From contig JBBIJH010000127.1 in assembly GCA_037446075.1 (NCBI GenBank), positions 1 through 7,759 of the forward strand: a stretch of DNA of 7,759 nt, in the 5' to 3' direction. Below the pieces are notes generated by a model. It saw nothing but the letters and a program-made list of their open reading frames with translations. It did not search any database and had not been told where the DNA came from. A program made the position numbers and the translations under genes. This document shows, one piece after another, positions 1 through 5,991 of the stretch; within the stretch, counting starts at the first letter, position 1, and every line of letters begins with the position of its first letter. Origin of the DNA: JBBIJH01 sp037446075 (lineage in GTDB: Bacteria > Bacteroidota > Ignavibacteria > UBA10030 > JAHEZR01).

Positions 1-372
1 AACAGATGGATCAAAGACTTCTATCCAAATTTAGTGTTCCACCATAACAAATGGAGGAAGGACGATGTAGCGAAGAGCATTATCAGGCAATTGCTCGAGC
101 TTCCGTTTCGTGGAAGGTGGGCCGACAGATTGGATCACGCCCTCATGAAGCTCATGCTGAAAGTCTGGAAAAGACGATACCCGGAGCTTGCGCCTGAGGA
201 ACGTGACAAAATGTTCCGCTGCCGTCCATATGAATCAAGAGCACAGGGTGGAAACTTTGAGAAAAAGATATTGGAAGCCTACGCCTTGAGATTGAGGAAT
301 TTTGGAATTCCCGAAGTGCGGTCGGATATTCAAGATGGCTCGCTTGAAGAGGCAACTTATGAGGTTTCTTAG
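1..372 (+). CDS. 3' end of an unrecognised protein (5' truncated by window edge)
   Basis: The frame is open from base 1 to a TAG at 370-372, so this is the last ~123 residues of a longer protein. GTG at 34 is only an internal possible start; codons before it are also open. The piece is very basic, with many Arg/Lys, and rich in Trp, Tyr and Phe. It has a likely helical stretch (KSIIRQLLELPFRGRW) and, near the end, CRPYESR followed by a helix FEKKILEAYALRLRNFGIPE. I see no signal peptide, membrane segment or catalytic motif in this part. The alternating charged and hydrophobic pattern looks like a genuine soluble C-terminal domain rather than random translation. I do not recognise the family. 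It is separated from the next gene by about 350 non-coding bases, so it may not belong to the downstream operon. Confidence 0.6.
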   Translation, partial: NRWIKDFYPNLVFHHNKWRKDDVAKSIIRQLLELPFRGRWADRLDHALMKLMLKVWKRRYPELAPEERDKMFRCRPYESRAQGGNFEKKILEAYALRLRNFGIPEVRSDIQDGSLEEATYEVS

Positions 373-720
373 CCACAATCTTCGAAGAACACTTCTCGTA
401 ATACTGTTAGCCGGCTACCTTGATTTGGTGCCTCCGGGGACGGGCCCTCAAGTGAAGTTTGCAAGTTCGGCCGTCGTTCTCGTCCTCTCATCTTCGCCCC
501 GAATCCCACCCTTCGTGAAAGGAAGATATCGAAACCATTATCTCAGAAATTCAAGTTGACTGTCGCAAGGGGTCGCCTTCACTCGATGGCGAAGCCGAAT
601 TTTCTCAAAGAATAATATCATGTCAGTCGAACGGTCAGCGTAAGTAAGAAACATCTGTCGCCCTTCGGCGTTTATAACGCTGCGCGAAGAACCAATTAAC
701 CGTCCCCGAGACTCTATTAG
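373..720. other. Intergenic region with repeat-like debris and no convincing gene
   Basis: No reading frame here looks like protein. It contains a CCTTC-GT-GAAAGG imperfect hairpin at 509-522, a short CGCC-CTTC-GGCG hairpin at 659-670, and an inverted CGGGGACGG pair near its ends (see the repeat entry). TATAAC at 673-678 resembles a -10 box but has no acceptable -35 at 16-18 bases, so I do not call a promoter. Transcription of the 721 gene probably starts somewhere in this stretch because the upstream gene is far away. No strong terminator (GC stem plus T run) is visible after 372. Confidence 0.5.
432..710. repeat. Inverted CGGGGACGG pair bracketing ~280 bp, possible remnant of a small palindromic or RAYT-type element
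   Basis: CTCCGGGGACGG at 432-443 is mirrored by CCGTCCCCGAG at 700-710, whose complement is CTCGGGGACGG. Nine bases match exactly in opposite orientation (435-443 and 700-708). Beside them lie GGTGCCT (428-434, overlapping the left copy) and AACCAATTAA (690-699). From memory, GGGGACGGTTAATTGG and GGTGCCT sequences recur in intergenic repeats linked to Y1/RAYT transposases in many uncultivated bacteria. That link is recollection and cannot be tested here. No transposase lies inside, and I see no target-site duplication. Confidence 0.3.
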
Positions 721-2130
721 ATGAATCGACCAGAGAATTTGAGCTCTTCTCCACTTCGAATCCTTCTCTGCCAATCGTACTACCTCCGTCATGACCCGAA
801 AGAGTATCGGGCGATGATGCCCTACCCCCCACTCGCAACGCTCTACGCAGCGAGCTATCTTCGGCAAGCCGGTTACACTCCCGTCCTTTTCGATAGTATG
901 CTGAGCAGAGGTGAAGAAGAATTCATCTCCCTCTTAGAGCGATACCGGCCGGATGTGGTGGCGATCTACGACGATAACTTCAATTACTTGACGAAAATGT
1001 GTCTGGAGCGGATGCGGAAGGCTGCCTTCCTGATGGCCCGTGAGTCAAAGGCTCGCGGAGCGAAAGTAATCGTTTGGAGCTGCGACGCGACCGACCATGT
1101 GGATCGTTACCTAACGGCGAACGTAGATTTTATCATCCTTGGAGAGGGTGAGCAGACGCTGCTGGACCTCGTTGATCGTGTAGCGGGCCGGAGCGCCAAA
1201 CGATTTGATGAGATCCGCGGGATCGCTTTTCAAGATGCGCAAGGAACCGTTGTGACAACCGGAAGGCGAGAGTTCTTGCGAGACCTGGACGCTCTCCCAT
1301 TCCCCGCATGGGATCTCGTGGAGATGGAGAGGTACAGACGAATTTGGAAATCACGTCACGGATATTTTTCCCTGAATATGATCACCACGCGCGGCTGCCC
1401 TTATCACTGCAACTGGTGTGCGAAGCCAATTTACGGCCAGGTCTATCACTCCCGCAGTCCGGAAAACGTAGCCGCTGAGATGCGGCTGCTAAAACAGATA
1501 TATCATCCAGACCATATCTGGTTCTGCGACGATATCTTCGGCCTGAAACCGGGCTGGGTGAAAGAGTTCAGCGAAAGCGTGGAGCGAATGGACTCCCGAA
1601 TCCCGTTCAAATGTTTAACAAGAGTTGATCTCCTCTTGAGGCATGGAACGATCGGCAATCTGAAGAAGGCTGGATGCGAGACCGTCTGGGTCGGAGCTGA
1701 ATCCGGATCACAAAGAATCCTCGATGCGATGGAGAAGGGAACGACGGTAGAGCAGATTGTTCGGGCGTCGCAACTACTGCACATGGAAGGAATCAAGGTT
1801 GGTTTTTTCCTTCAGTTTGGATATCCGGGCGAGATGAAAGAAGACATTCAGAAGACGATCCGCATGGTGAAGACCTGTCAGCCTGACGAAATAGGGATCT
1901 CAGTGTCCTACCCGCTTCCGGGAACCAAGTTCTACGAAAGCGTGAAGAATCGGCTGGGAGAGAAAAGGAATTGGACCGATAGCGAAGATTTGGCTTTACT
2001 GTTTCCGGGGGAGTACAGGCCCGATTTCTATCGGGTTCTTCACACACTCGTTCACAAGGAATTCCGTCTACATCAGGGACTGAGAATGATCCGGGTGGTT
2101 CTCCTCAAGCCTTNNNNNNNNNNCGAGTAA
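721..2130 (+). CDS. Cobalamin-binding-domain radical SAM protein, copy 1 (3' end broken by assembly gap)
   Basis: This is a class B radical SAM enzyme: an N-terminal B12-binding Rossmann domain, then a radical SAM barrel. Such enzymes typically methylate unactivated carbons or do ring and rearrangement chemistry with SAM, cobalamin and a [4Fe-4S] cluster. Residues ~12-150 form the B12-type domain, with PYPPL at 34-38 and ILGEGE ending at 144. There is no DxHxxG lower-ligand motif, as in many members of this class. The cluster motif CPYHCNWC gives C226, C230 and C233. GAESGSQR at 325-332 and the FGYPGE segment are barrel landmarks. ATG 721 directly follows an in-frame TAG at 718-720, so it is the earliest possible start; no good Shine-Dalgarno is present. 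The reading frame crosses 10 Ns (2114-2123) and stops at TAA 2128-2130 with only one readable residue after the gap, so the stop is probably artificial. Joining it to the 2140-2331 piece gives about 517 residues. The substrate is unknown. Confidence 0.9.
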   Translation: MNRPENLSSSPLRILLCQSYYLRHDPKEYRAMMPYPPLATLYAASYLRQAGYTPVLFDSMLSRGEEEFISLLERYRPDVVAIYDDNFNYLTKMCLERMRKAAFLMARESKARGAKVIVWSCDATDHVDRYLTANVDFIILGEGEQTLLDLVDRVAGRSAKRFDEIRGIAFQDAQGTVVTTGRREFLRDLDALPFPAWDLVEMERYRRIWKSRHGYFSLNMITTRGCPYHCNWCAKPIYGQVYHSRSPENVAAEMRLLKQIYHPDHIWFCDDIFGLKPGWVKEFSESVERMDSRIPFKCLTRVDLLLRHGTIGNLKKAGCETVWVGAESGSQRILDAMEKGTTVEQIVRASQLLHMEGIKVGFFLQFGYPGEMKEDIQKTIRMVKTCQPDEIGISVSYPLPGTKFYESVKNRLGEKRNWTDSEDLALLFPGEYRPDFYRVLHTLVHKEFRLHQGLRMIRVVLLKPXXXXE

Positions 2131-2170
2131 TAGCCGTCGTTGACGAAGAAAAGGAATCTCCTCAAGCCTT
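2100..2170 (+). repeat. 14-bp direct repeat TCTCCTCAAGCCTT flanking the N gap
   Basis: The first copy is at 2100-2113 and runs up to the first N. The second is at 2157-2170. They are 57 bases (19 codons) apart, so they occupy the same reading frame, and both encode Leu-Leu-Lys-Pro followed by a T. This is the pattern expected when two contigs that overlap at their ends are scaffolded without merging. The bases between the gap and the second copy (2124-2156) would then be erroneous contig-end sequence or an allelic variant. Confidence 0.8.
2114..2123. other. Assembly gap (10 Ns)
   Basis: A run of 10 N bases sits inside the 3' end of the first radical SAM gene. Its round length suggests a scaffolder placeholder rather than a measured distance, so the true sequence here may be longer, shorter or negative (overlapping contig ends). 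Confidence 0.98.
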
Positions 2171-2331
2171 GGAAAATCAAGAAGAAAATTCTGAAGAGGA
2201 TTGGGCTCATCCCGTACTACTTCATTGCGCTTGTATATCAGAAGATTCTTCTGAGAAAAGTTGAAAGTAGCTCCAGGAGAGCTGGTTCCGATCTTGCTCT
2301 CAATCCATCTCGCGTCATAACAGTGGAATGA
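2140..2331 (+). CDS. Probable detached C-terminus of the 721 radical SAM gene
   Basis: This frame opens with a TTG at 2140 that has no ribosome-binding site and ends at TGA 2329-2331 (63 residues). Its first residues include NLLKPWKIKKK, and the upstream gene is cut off right after VLLKP. It is in frame with that gene through the 14-bp repeat. The segment is strongly basic, then has a hydrophobic or aromatic stretch around IGLIPYYFIALVYQKILL. That fits the basic, hydrophobic tails that follow the radical SAM barrel in this family. I therefore read it as the true end of the upstream protein and not as a separate small gene. If it is a separate gene, it would be a small basic membrane-associated protein of unknown role. 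Confidence 0.65.
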   Translation: MTKKRNLLKPWKIKKKILKRIGLIPYYFIALVYQKILLRKVESSSRRAGSDLALNPSRVITVE

Positions 2332-2339
2332 ACAAGCAG

Positions 2340-2348
2340 GGAGGGAGG
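2340..2348 (+). promoter_or_regulatory. Strong Shine-Dalgarno for the small exported protein
   Basis: Two overlapping GGAGG cores lie at 2340-2344 and 2344-2348, ending 8 and 4 bases before ATG 2353. This is clearly the best ribosome-binding site in the window; the radical SAM genes on both sides have stop codons immediately before their ATGs and no close purine-rich site. It fixes the start at 2353 and suggests this small gene is translated independently and well. Confidence 0.75.
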
Positions 2349-2352
2349 AATT

Positions 2353-2718
2353 ATGAACACCAGACTCTTACGCGTTCTTATCGGTTTGTGCTTCCTTTCC
2401 GTAGTTTGCACAGGAAGCATCGTGAGTCAGGAGAAGCAAAGTTATGACCAGCCTGACACATCGAAACGGGTAATCATCAACAATTACTACTACGGTAGTT
2501 TTGGGTACCCAATGTATCCGATCTATCCTGCATATCCGATGTATTACGGTTACCCCTACCCCAGATTCTTTGTCAGTGTTTCTGTCTTCGCCCATCCCCG
2601 CCACCGCCTGTTTTTTCCTAGGCTTCGTCATTTCCATGGTCATGGATTTATTCGAACGTTTGGCCACCTCCGCGGTCCGGGCGCCAGGAGTGGGATGGGT
2701 CGAATGAGATACGAATGA
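2353..2718 (+). CDS. Small exported protein with tyrosine/proline YPx repeat
   Basis: This 121-residue protein has an N-terminal signal-like sequence: Arg at 4 and 7, then a hydrophobic core at ~8-24 with Cys19. The SVVC context is a poor lipobox, so ordinary Sec export is more likely than lipoprotein anchoring. A short polar linker is followed by VIINNYYYG, then a run with Tyr at 52, 55, 58, 61, 64 and 67, Pro after most of them, giving YPM-YPI-YPA-YPM. Eleven of residues 45-70 are Tyr. The second half is rich in His, Arg, Phe and Gly and ends GRMRYE. Codons vary within the repeat (TAC/TAT, CCA/CCG/CCT/CCC), so the pattern is kept at the protein level. No known domain is recognised. It sits between two paralogous B12-radical SAM genes, 21 bases after one and 37 before the other. 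It may be a cell-envelope protein; a role as a modified substrate is conceivable but unsupported. Confidence 0.75.
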   Translation: MNTRLLRVLIGLCFLSVVCTGSIVSQEKQSYDQPDTSKRVIINNYYYGSFGYPMYPIYPAYPMYYGYPYPRFFVSVSVFAHPRHRLFFPRLRHFHGHGFIRTFGHLRGPGARSGMGRMRYE

Positions 2719-2755
2719 GGTACTAAACCATAGTGAGGAAGTGACGCCGATCTAA

Positions 2756-4141
2756 ATGGACATTCTGCTGACGCACGGGTATTTTCTCAACGAGGATGAG
2801 TCGGAACGGCACATCATGAAACCCTATCCGCCTTTGGGGATTCTCTATCTCTCCTCGTATCTGAAATCAAGAGGATTCGACGTGGCGGTCTTCGACACGA
2901 CCTTCAGATCGAAGGAGGCGTTCTTCCACTTCGTCGATTCGAACAGACCTCAGCTGGTGGGTTTATACTGCAATTTGATGACAAAGCTGAACATCCTCGA
3001 GATGGTCCAGTACTGCAAGAGGCAGGGATGCATGGTAATCCTGGGTGGCCCTGAGCCGAGGTATTATGCCGAGGAATTTCTCGGGCACGGAGCCGACGTC
3101 GTCGTGCGCGGTGAAGGAGAATGGACGCTCGCAGAACTCCTTCCTCGACTGGCTGAAAAGCAGATGATGGAGCTCAGCAAAATACCAGGTATCACTTACA
3201 TTGACGAAGTCGGCACGGTGGTGGCAACTGGAGACCGTACGATGATCAACGATCTTGATTCCCTGCCCTTCCCAGACCGTGAAGTCGTTGAGATCGAAAA
3301 GTACATGGAAACTTGGAAAAAGCATCATGGGATGAGCTCCGTTTCCCTCATCTGCGCGCGCGGTTGTCCCTATCATTGTCGATGGTGTAGCCGAGCGGTT
3401 TTTGGGGAGACACATCGCCGAAGGTCGGTGAAAAATGTGGTGGATGAAATCGAACTGCTCCAAGCTCGTTACAATCCCGATATGCTCTGGTTCGCCGACG
3501 ACGTCTTCACGATCAATTACAAGTGGTTCTTCGATTTTTACAGGGAGATGAAGACGCGAGGATTCCGGATTCCGTTCGAGTGTATCTCGCGTGCAGACCG
3601 CCTCAACGAGGAGGTGATAAAGTGCTTGGCAGAGCTTGGGTGCTTTCGAATTTGGTACGGTTCCGAGAGTGGATCTCAGCGTGTCCTTGATGCAATGGAG
3701 CGAGGAGTGACAGTCGAGCAAATCCGCAGCGTGACAAACCTTGCAAAAAGGTATGGGATCCGGACCGGCTTGTTTGTGATGCTTGGCTATCCCGGCGAAG
3801 AAGTCGCGGATATTGAGGAGACGATCAGGCATTTGATCCTAGCCGACGCGGACGAATTCCTCACGACCGTGGCTTACCCAATCAAGGGCACCCCCTTCTA
3901 CGAGGACGTGCGCACTAGCCTCGTTGAAAGAAAGCCGTGGAGCCGCAGAACCGAGCGAATGCTTTCCTTAAAGGGAAGATACTCGGACACCTTTTACTGG
4001 TTCGCAAATCGGCGGTTGGTGAACGAGGTTCAACTCCATCGAATCATGAGGAATGGCACCAAGCGCTTTTATCACATAGCAAAGACGTTCACGAAGGCAA
4101 AAGTCGCAAAGCTTGGAATGCAGATAACAAGTCGGATATAA
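2756..4141 (+). CDS. Cobalamin-binding-domain radical SAM protein, copy 2
   Basis: This complete 461-residue B12-type radical SAM enzyme is paralogous to the 721 gene. The B12-binding fold spans ~1-130, with PYPPL at 23-27 and VVRGEGE ending at 122. The radical SAM motif CPYHCRWC gives C204, C208 and C211. GSESGSQRVLDAMERG begins at 302, and LGYPGEE follows. The two copies share block after block (GCPYHC-WC, WF-DD-F, RIPF-C, SGSQR-LDAME-G-TVEQI, GYPGE, YP--GT-FYE), but the residues just after the cluster differ (AKPIYGQ in copy 1, SRAVFGE here). Different substrates or successive steps are therefore plausible. No DxHxxG motif is present. ATG 2756 is forced because an in-frame TAA occupies 2753-2755; the nearest GAGG is 17 bases upstream, too far to be a normal site. 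The next gene starts 6 bases after the stop. It is predicted cytosolic and anaerobic, with likely C-methylation or another radical rearrangement; the substrate is unknown. Confidence 0.92.
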   Translation: MDILLTHGYFLNEDESERHIMKPYPPLGILYLSSYLKSRGFDVAVFDTTFRSKEAFFHFVDSNRPQLVGLYCNLMTKLNILEMVQYCKRQGCMVILGGPEPRYYAEEFLGHGADVVVRGEGEWTLAELLPRLAEKQMMELSKIPGITYIDEVGTVVATGDRTMINDLDSLPFPDREVVEIEKYMETWKKHHGMSSVSLICARGCPYHCRWCSRAVFGETHRRRSVKNVVDEIELLQARYNPDMLWFADDVFTINYKWFFDFYREMKTRGFRIPFECISRADRLNEEVIKCLAELGCFRIWYGSESGSQRVLDAMERGVTVEQIRSVTNLAKRYGIRTGLFVMLGYPGEEVADIEETIRHLILADADEFLTTVAYPIKGTPFYEDVRTSLVERKPWSRRTERMLSLKGRYSDTFYWFANRRLVNEVQLHRIMRNGTKRFYHIAKTFTKAKVAKLGMQITSRI

Positions 4142-4147
4142 ACCACA

Positions 4148-4945
4148 ATGGTGTTCTCCAGTTCTGTTGCCGCTTTTGATGCCATAGCGCAGACATACGA
4201 TGAGGATTTCGGGCAGAATCCAATCGGATCCCAGATGCGACACCGAGTGTGGGAAGCTTGTCTGAATGTATTCAAGCCGGGAGATTCCATTCTCGAGTTG
4301 AATGCAGGTACCGGCATTGATGCACTGTTTCTTGCGGAGCAAGGTATCCATGTCCATGCAGTCGACAGTTCACCGGGGATGATCTCAAAGTTGCAACAGA
4401 AAGTCAACCGCCCCGGTCTCAGGGGCAGGATATCTTATCAAATTCTCGAAAACGAGCAGATTGCGGATATCCATGAGAAGCTTTTTGACGGCGCGCTTTC
4501 TAATTTTGGTGGATTGAATTGCGTGGAAGATCTTTCGGCCCTCGCTTGGTCGCTCTCCCGTTTGCTTCACCCCGGAGCACGTTTGATTGCTTGTTTCCTG
4601 AACAGATTTTGTTTGCTGGAGATAGCTGCTTTCGCTCGGAGAGGGAAATTCCGGTCGGCCTTCCGTCGTTGGGGGAAGGGCGGCTTCAAAGCCAACGTGG
4701 GAGGGCGGAAGGTTTGGGTGCAATATCCTTCAGTGCGAGAGCTTTGTCGCCGTTTCTGGCCTTACTTTGAGCTCGAAGCACTTGAAGGTCTTGGTGTGGT
4801 ACTTCCTCCGGCCTGGGCAAGCGCGCGGGCTGCTAACAACGGTGGGTTTCTGAGGCTCCTTTCAAATCTTGACCGACGGATCGGACGCCTTCGTTTTCTC
4901 AACTCTTTAGGGGACCATGTTCTTCTCCAGCTGAGGCGAACGTAG
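4148..4945 (+). CDS. Class I SAM-dependent methyltransferase
   Basis: This 265-residue protein has the usual Rossmann methyltransferase plan. AFDAIAQTYDEDF near the N-terminus is the common lead-in helix. Motif I is ILELNAGTGIDA (E50 to G56), and the acidic residue at the end of the second strand is D73 in HAVDSS. The post-motif SNFGGLNCVEDL (~117-128) and the strand around residues 143-150 (GARLIACFL) fit motifs II and III. Asn-Ala replaces the more common Gly-Cys in motif I, but the key glycines remain. The C-terminal part (GVVLPP, LDRRIGRL, GDHVLLQLRR) is typical of a subfamily often found beside B12-radical SAM and sugar-transferase genes, as I recall it. ATG 4148 lies 6 bases after the previous stop, and the next gene begins at TAG-CTG-ATG, so translational coupling is likely. 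It probably methylates O, N or C of a small intermediate; the acceptor cannot be read from the sequence. Confidence 0.88.
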   Translation: MVFSSSVAAFDAIAQTYDEDFGQNPIGSQMRHRVWEACLNVFKPGDSILELNAGTGIDALFLAEQGIHVHAVDSSPGMISKLQQKVNRPGLRGRISYQILENEQIADIHEKLFDGALSNFGGLNCVEDLSALAWSLSRLLHPGARLIACFLNRFCLLEIAAFARRGKFRSAFRRWGKGGFKANVGGRKVWVQYPSVRELCRRFWPYFELEALEGLGVVLPPAWASARAANNGGFLRLLSNLDRRIGRLRFLNSLGDHVLLQLRRT

Positions 4946-4948
4946 CTG

Positions 4949-5977
4949 ATGAATTTCAAGGCCCTCCTCAATACCTTTTCAGATCGAATCCACGCACTTC
5001 CGATCGTGATCTTATACGTCACCGAAGGATGCAATCTTCGGTGCGTTATGTGTTCCTACCGCGACCGCTTGCCCAACGAGCTTTCTCTGGAAGAGATCTC
5101 CGGTCTGGCAGATGGGTTATGTGAGTTTGGGCTCAAAAGAATTGTTTACTCTGGCGGCGAACCCTTGCTCCGAAGGGACCTTCCAAAGATATGTGAGATT
5201 TTCCAGCGCGGCGCCATCAAGCAAACCTTACTGACCAACGGCATTTTGTTGAAACACCGGATTCATCAAATTGCCGACTTCATCGATGAGGTGATTGTTT
5301 CGCTCGATGGGGCTACTGCCCAGGTCCAAAACGCGATACGCGGTGCTGACTCATTCAGCAAAGTAGTAGAAGCAATACCGCTCCTGAAACAAGTCAACCC
5401 AAAGGTAACAGTTTCCATAAGAAGCGTTCTTCAAAGGAAGAACTTCTTTGAGATTCCCGAACTTGTCAATCTTGGCCTTCGACTGCAGGTGGACAGGGTC
5501 TCGTTCCTCGCCGTAGATATCTTCTCAGAAGCCTTTGGTCGGTCGCGGACCACCTGGGATAACTCTGGGAGTCTAATGCTGAATGCAGATGAGGTACGGG
5601 AACTTCGCCGCATCATCGACAGACTATCCGTGGAAAGGGCTGATTTGTTTGAGGCGGGTTTCCTCTCAGAGTCACCCGGTCGCTTGATGCAAATAGCAGA
5701 CTACTTCGAGGCATTCTTGAATGGGGAATCTTATCCGCGTCTCCCTTGCAATGCTCCGATGGTCTCAGCGGTGATAACCTCCACCGGGGAGTTCCTTCCG
5801 TGCTACTTCCTACCAAGTGTAGGAAATATCCGGGAGCGTTCCATCCGCAATCTCGTTAACTGCAAAGCCATGTTGTCGACGCGATCGTCGGTTCGACAGG
5901 CTAGTCTGGAGCGCTGCCAAACCTGCGTCTGTAGGCTGAAGGTGCCTTCGTACTCCGCTTTGCTTGGCTCTTTCTAA
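4949..5977 (+). CDS. Radical SAM protein with SPASM-like C-terminal cluster
   Basis: This 342-residue enzyme lacks a B12 domain. The radical SAM motif is CNLRCVMC (C28, C32, C35), followed by YSGGEPLLR (GGEP at 69-72), TLLTNGILL and VIVSLDGA, in the standard order of the barrel. The C-terminal part carries C267, then GEFLPC (C285), C305, and a CQTCVC cluster (C323, C326, C328). This resembles a SPASM or shortened twitch domain that binds an auxiliary [4Fe-4S] cluster. SPASM enzymes act on peptides and proteins and also on sugars, cofactor precursors and lipids, so the fold does not fix the substrate. The start is three bases after the methyltransferase stop and in the same frame, which implies coupling; there is no separate strong Shine-Dalgarno. 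The surrounding glycosyltransferases favour a carbohydrate or lipid substrate, as inference only. Confidence 0.9.
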   Translation: MNFKALLNTFSDRIHALPIVILYVTEGCNLRCVMCSYRDRLPNELSLEEISGLADGLCEFGLKRIVYSGGEPLLRRDLPKICEIFQRGAIKQTLLTNGILLKHRIHQIADFIDEVIVSLDGATAQVQNAIRGADSFSKVVEAIPLLKQVNPKVTVSIRSVLQRKNFFEIPELVNLGLRLQVDRVSFLAVDIFSEAFGRSRTTWDNSGSLMLNADEVRELRRIIDRLSVERADLFEAGFLSESPGRLMQIADYFEAFLNGESYPRLPCNAPMVSAVITSTGEFLPCYFLPSVGNIRERSIRNLVNCKAMLSTRSSVRQASLERCQTCVCRLKVPSYSALLGSF

Positions 5978-5991
5978 CCCGATACTTAGCA

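Noticed and set aside
302..559. 85-codon + strand reading frame overlapping the end of the first gene
   Set aside because: It overlaps a better frame, has no ribosome-binding site, and its second half is low-complexity Ser/Pro/Val sequence from the repeat-rich intergenic region.
659..670. CGCC-CTTC-GGCG hairpin as a terminator
   Set aside because: The stem is only four base pairs, and only three T bases follow before TATAAC.
673..678. TATAAC as a -10 promoter box for the 721 gene
   Set aside because: There is no acceptable -35 hexamer at 16-18 bases upstream, and the bacterial group and its promoter consensus are unknown.
538..867. 109-codon minus-strand frame across the start of the 721 gene
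   Set aside because: It covers the intergenic repeat and antisense of the B12-binding domain, and shows no family-like pattern.
2353..2718. The small protein as a classic RiPP precursor
   Set aside because: It has a Sec-type signal sequence rather than a leader plus a short core, no recognisable protease site, and its length and low-complexity repeat suit an envelope protein. It is kept only as a testable idea in the findings.
2963..3832. 289-codon minus-strand frame
   Set aside because: It is long only because it lies antisense to the second radical SAM gene; the + strand product carries all expected motifs, while the antisense product is rich in His, Cys and Ser with no domain pattern.
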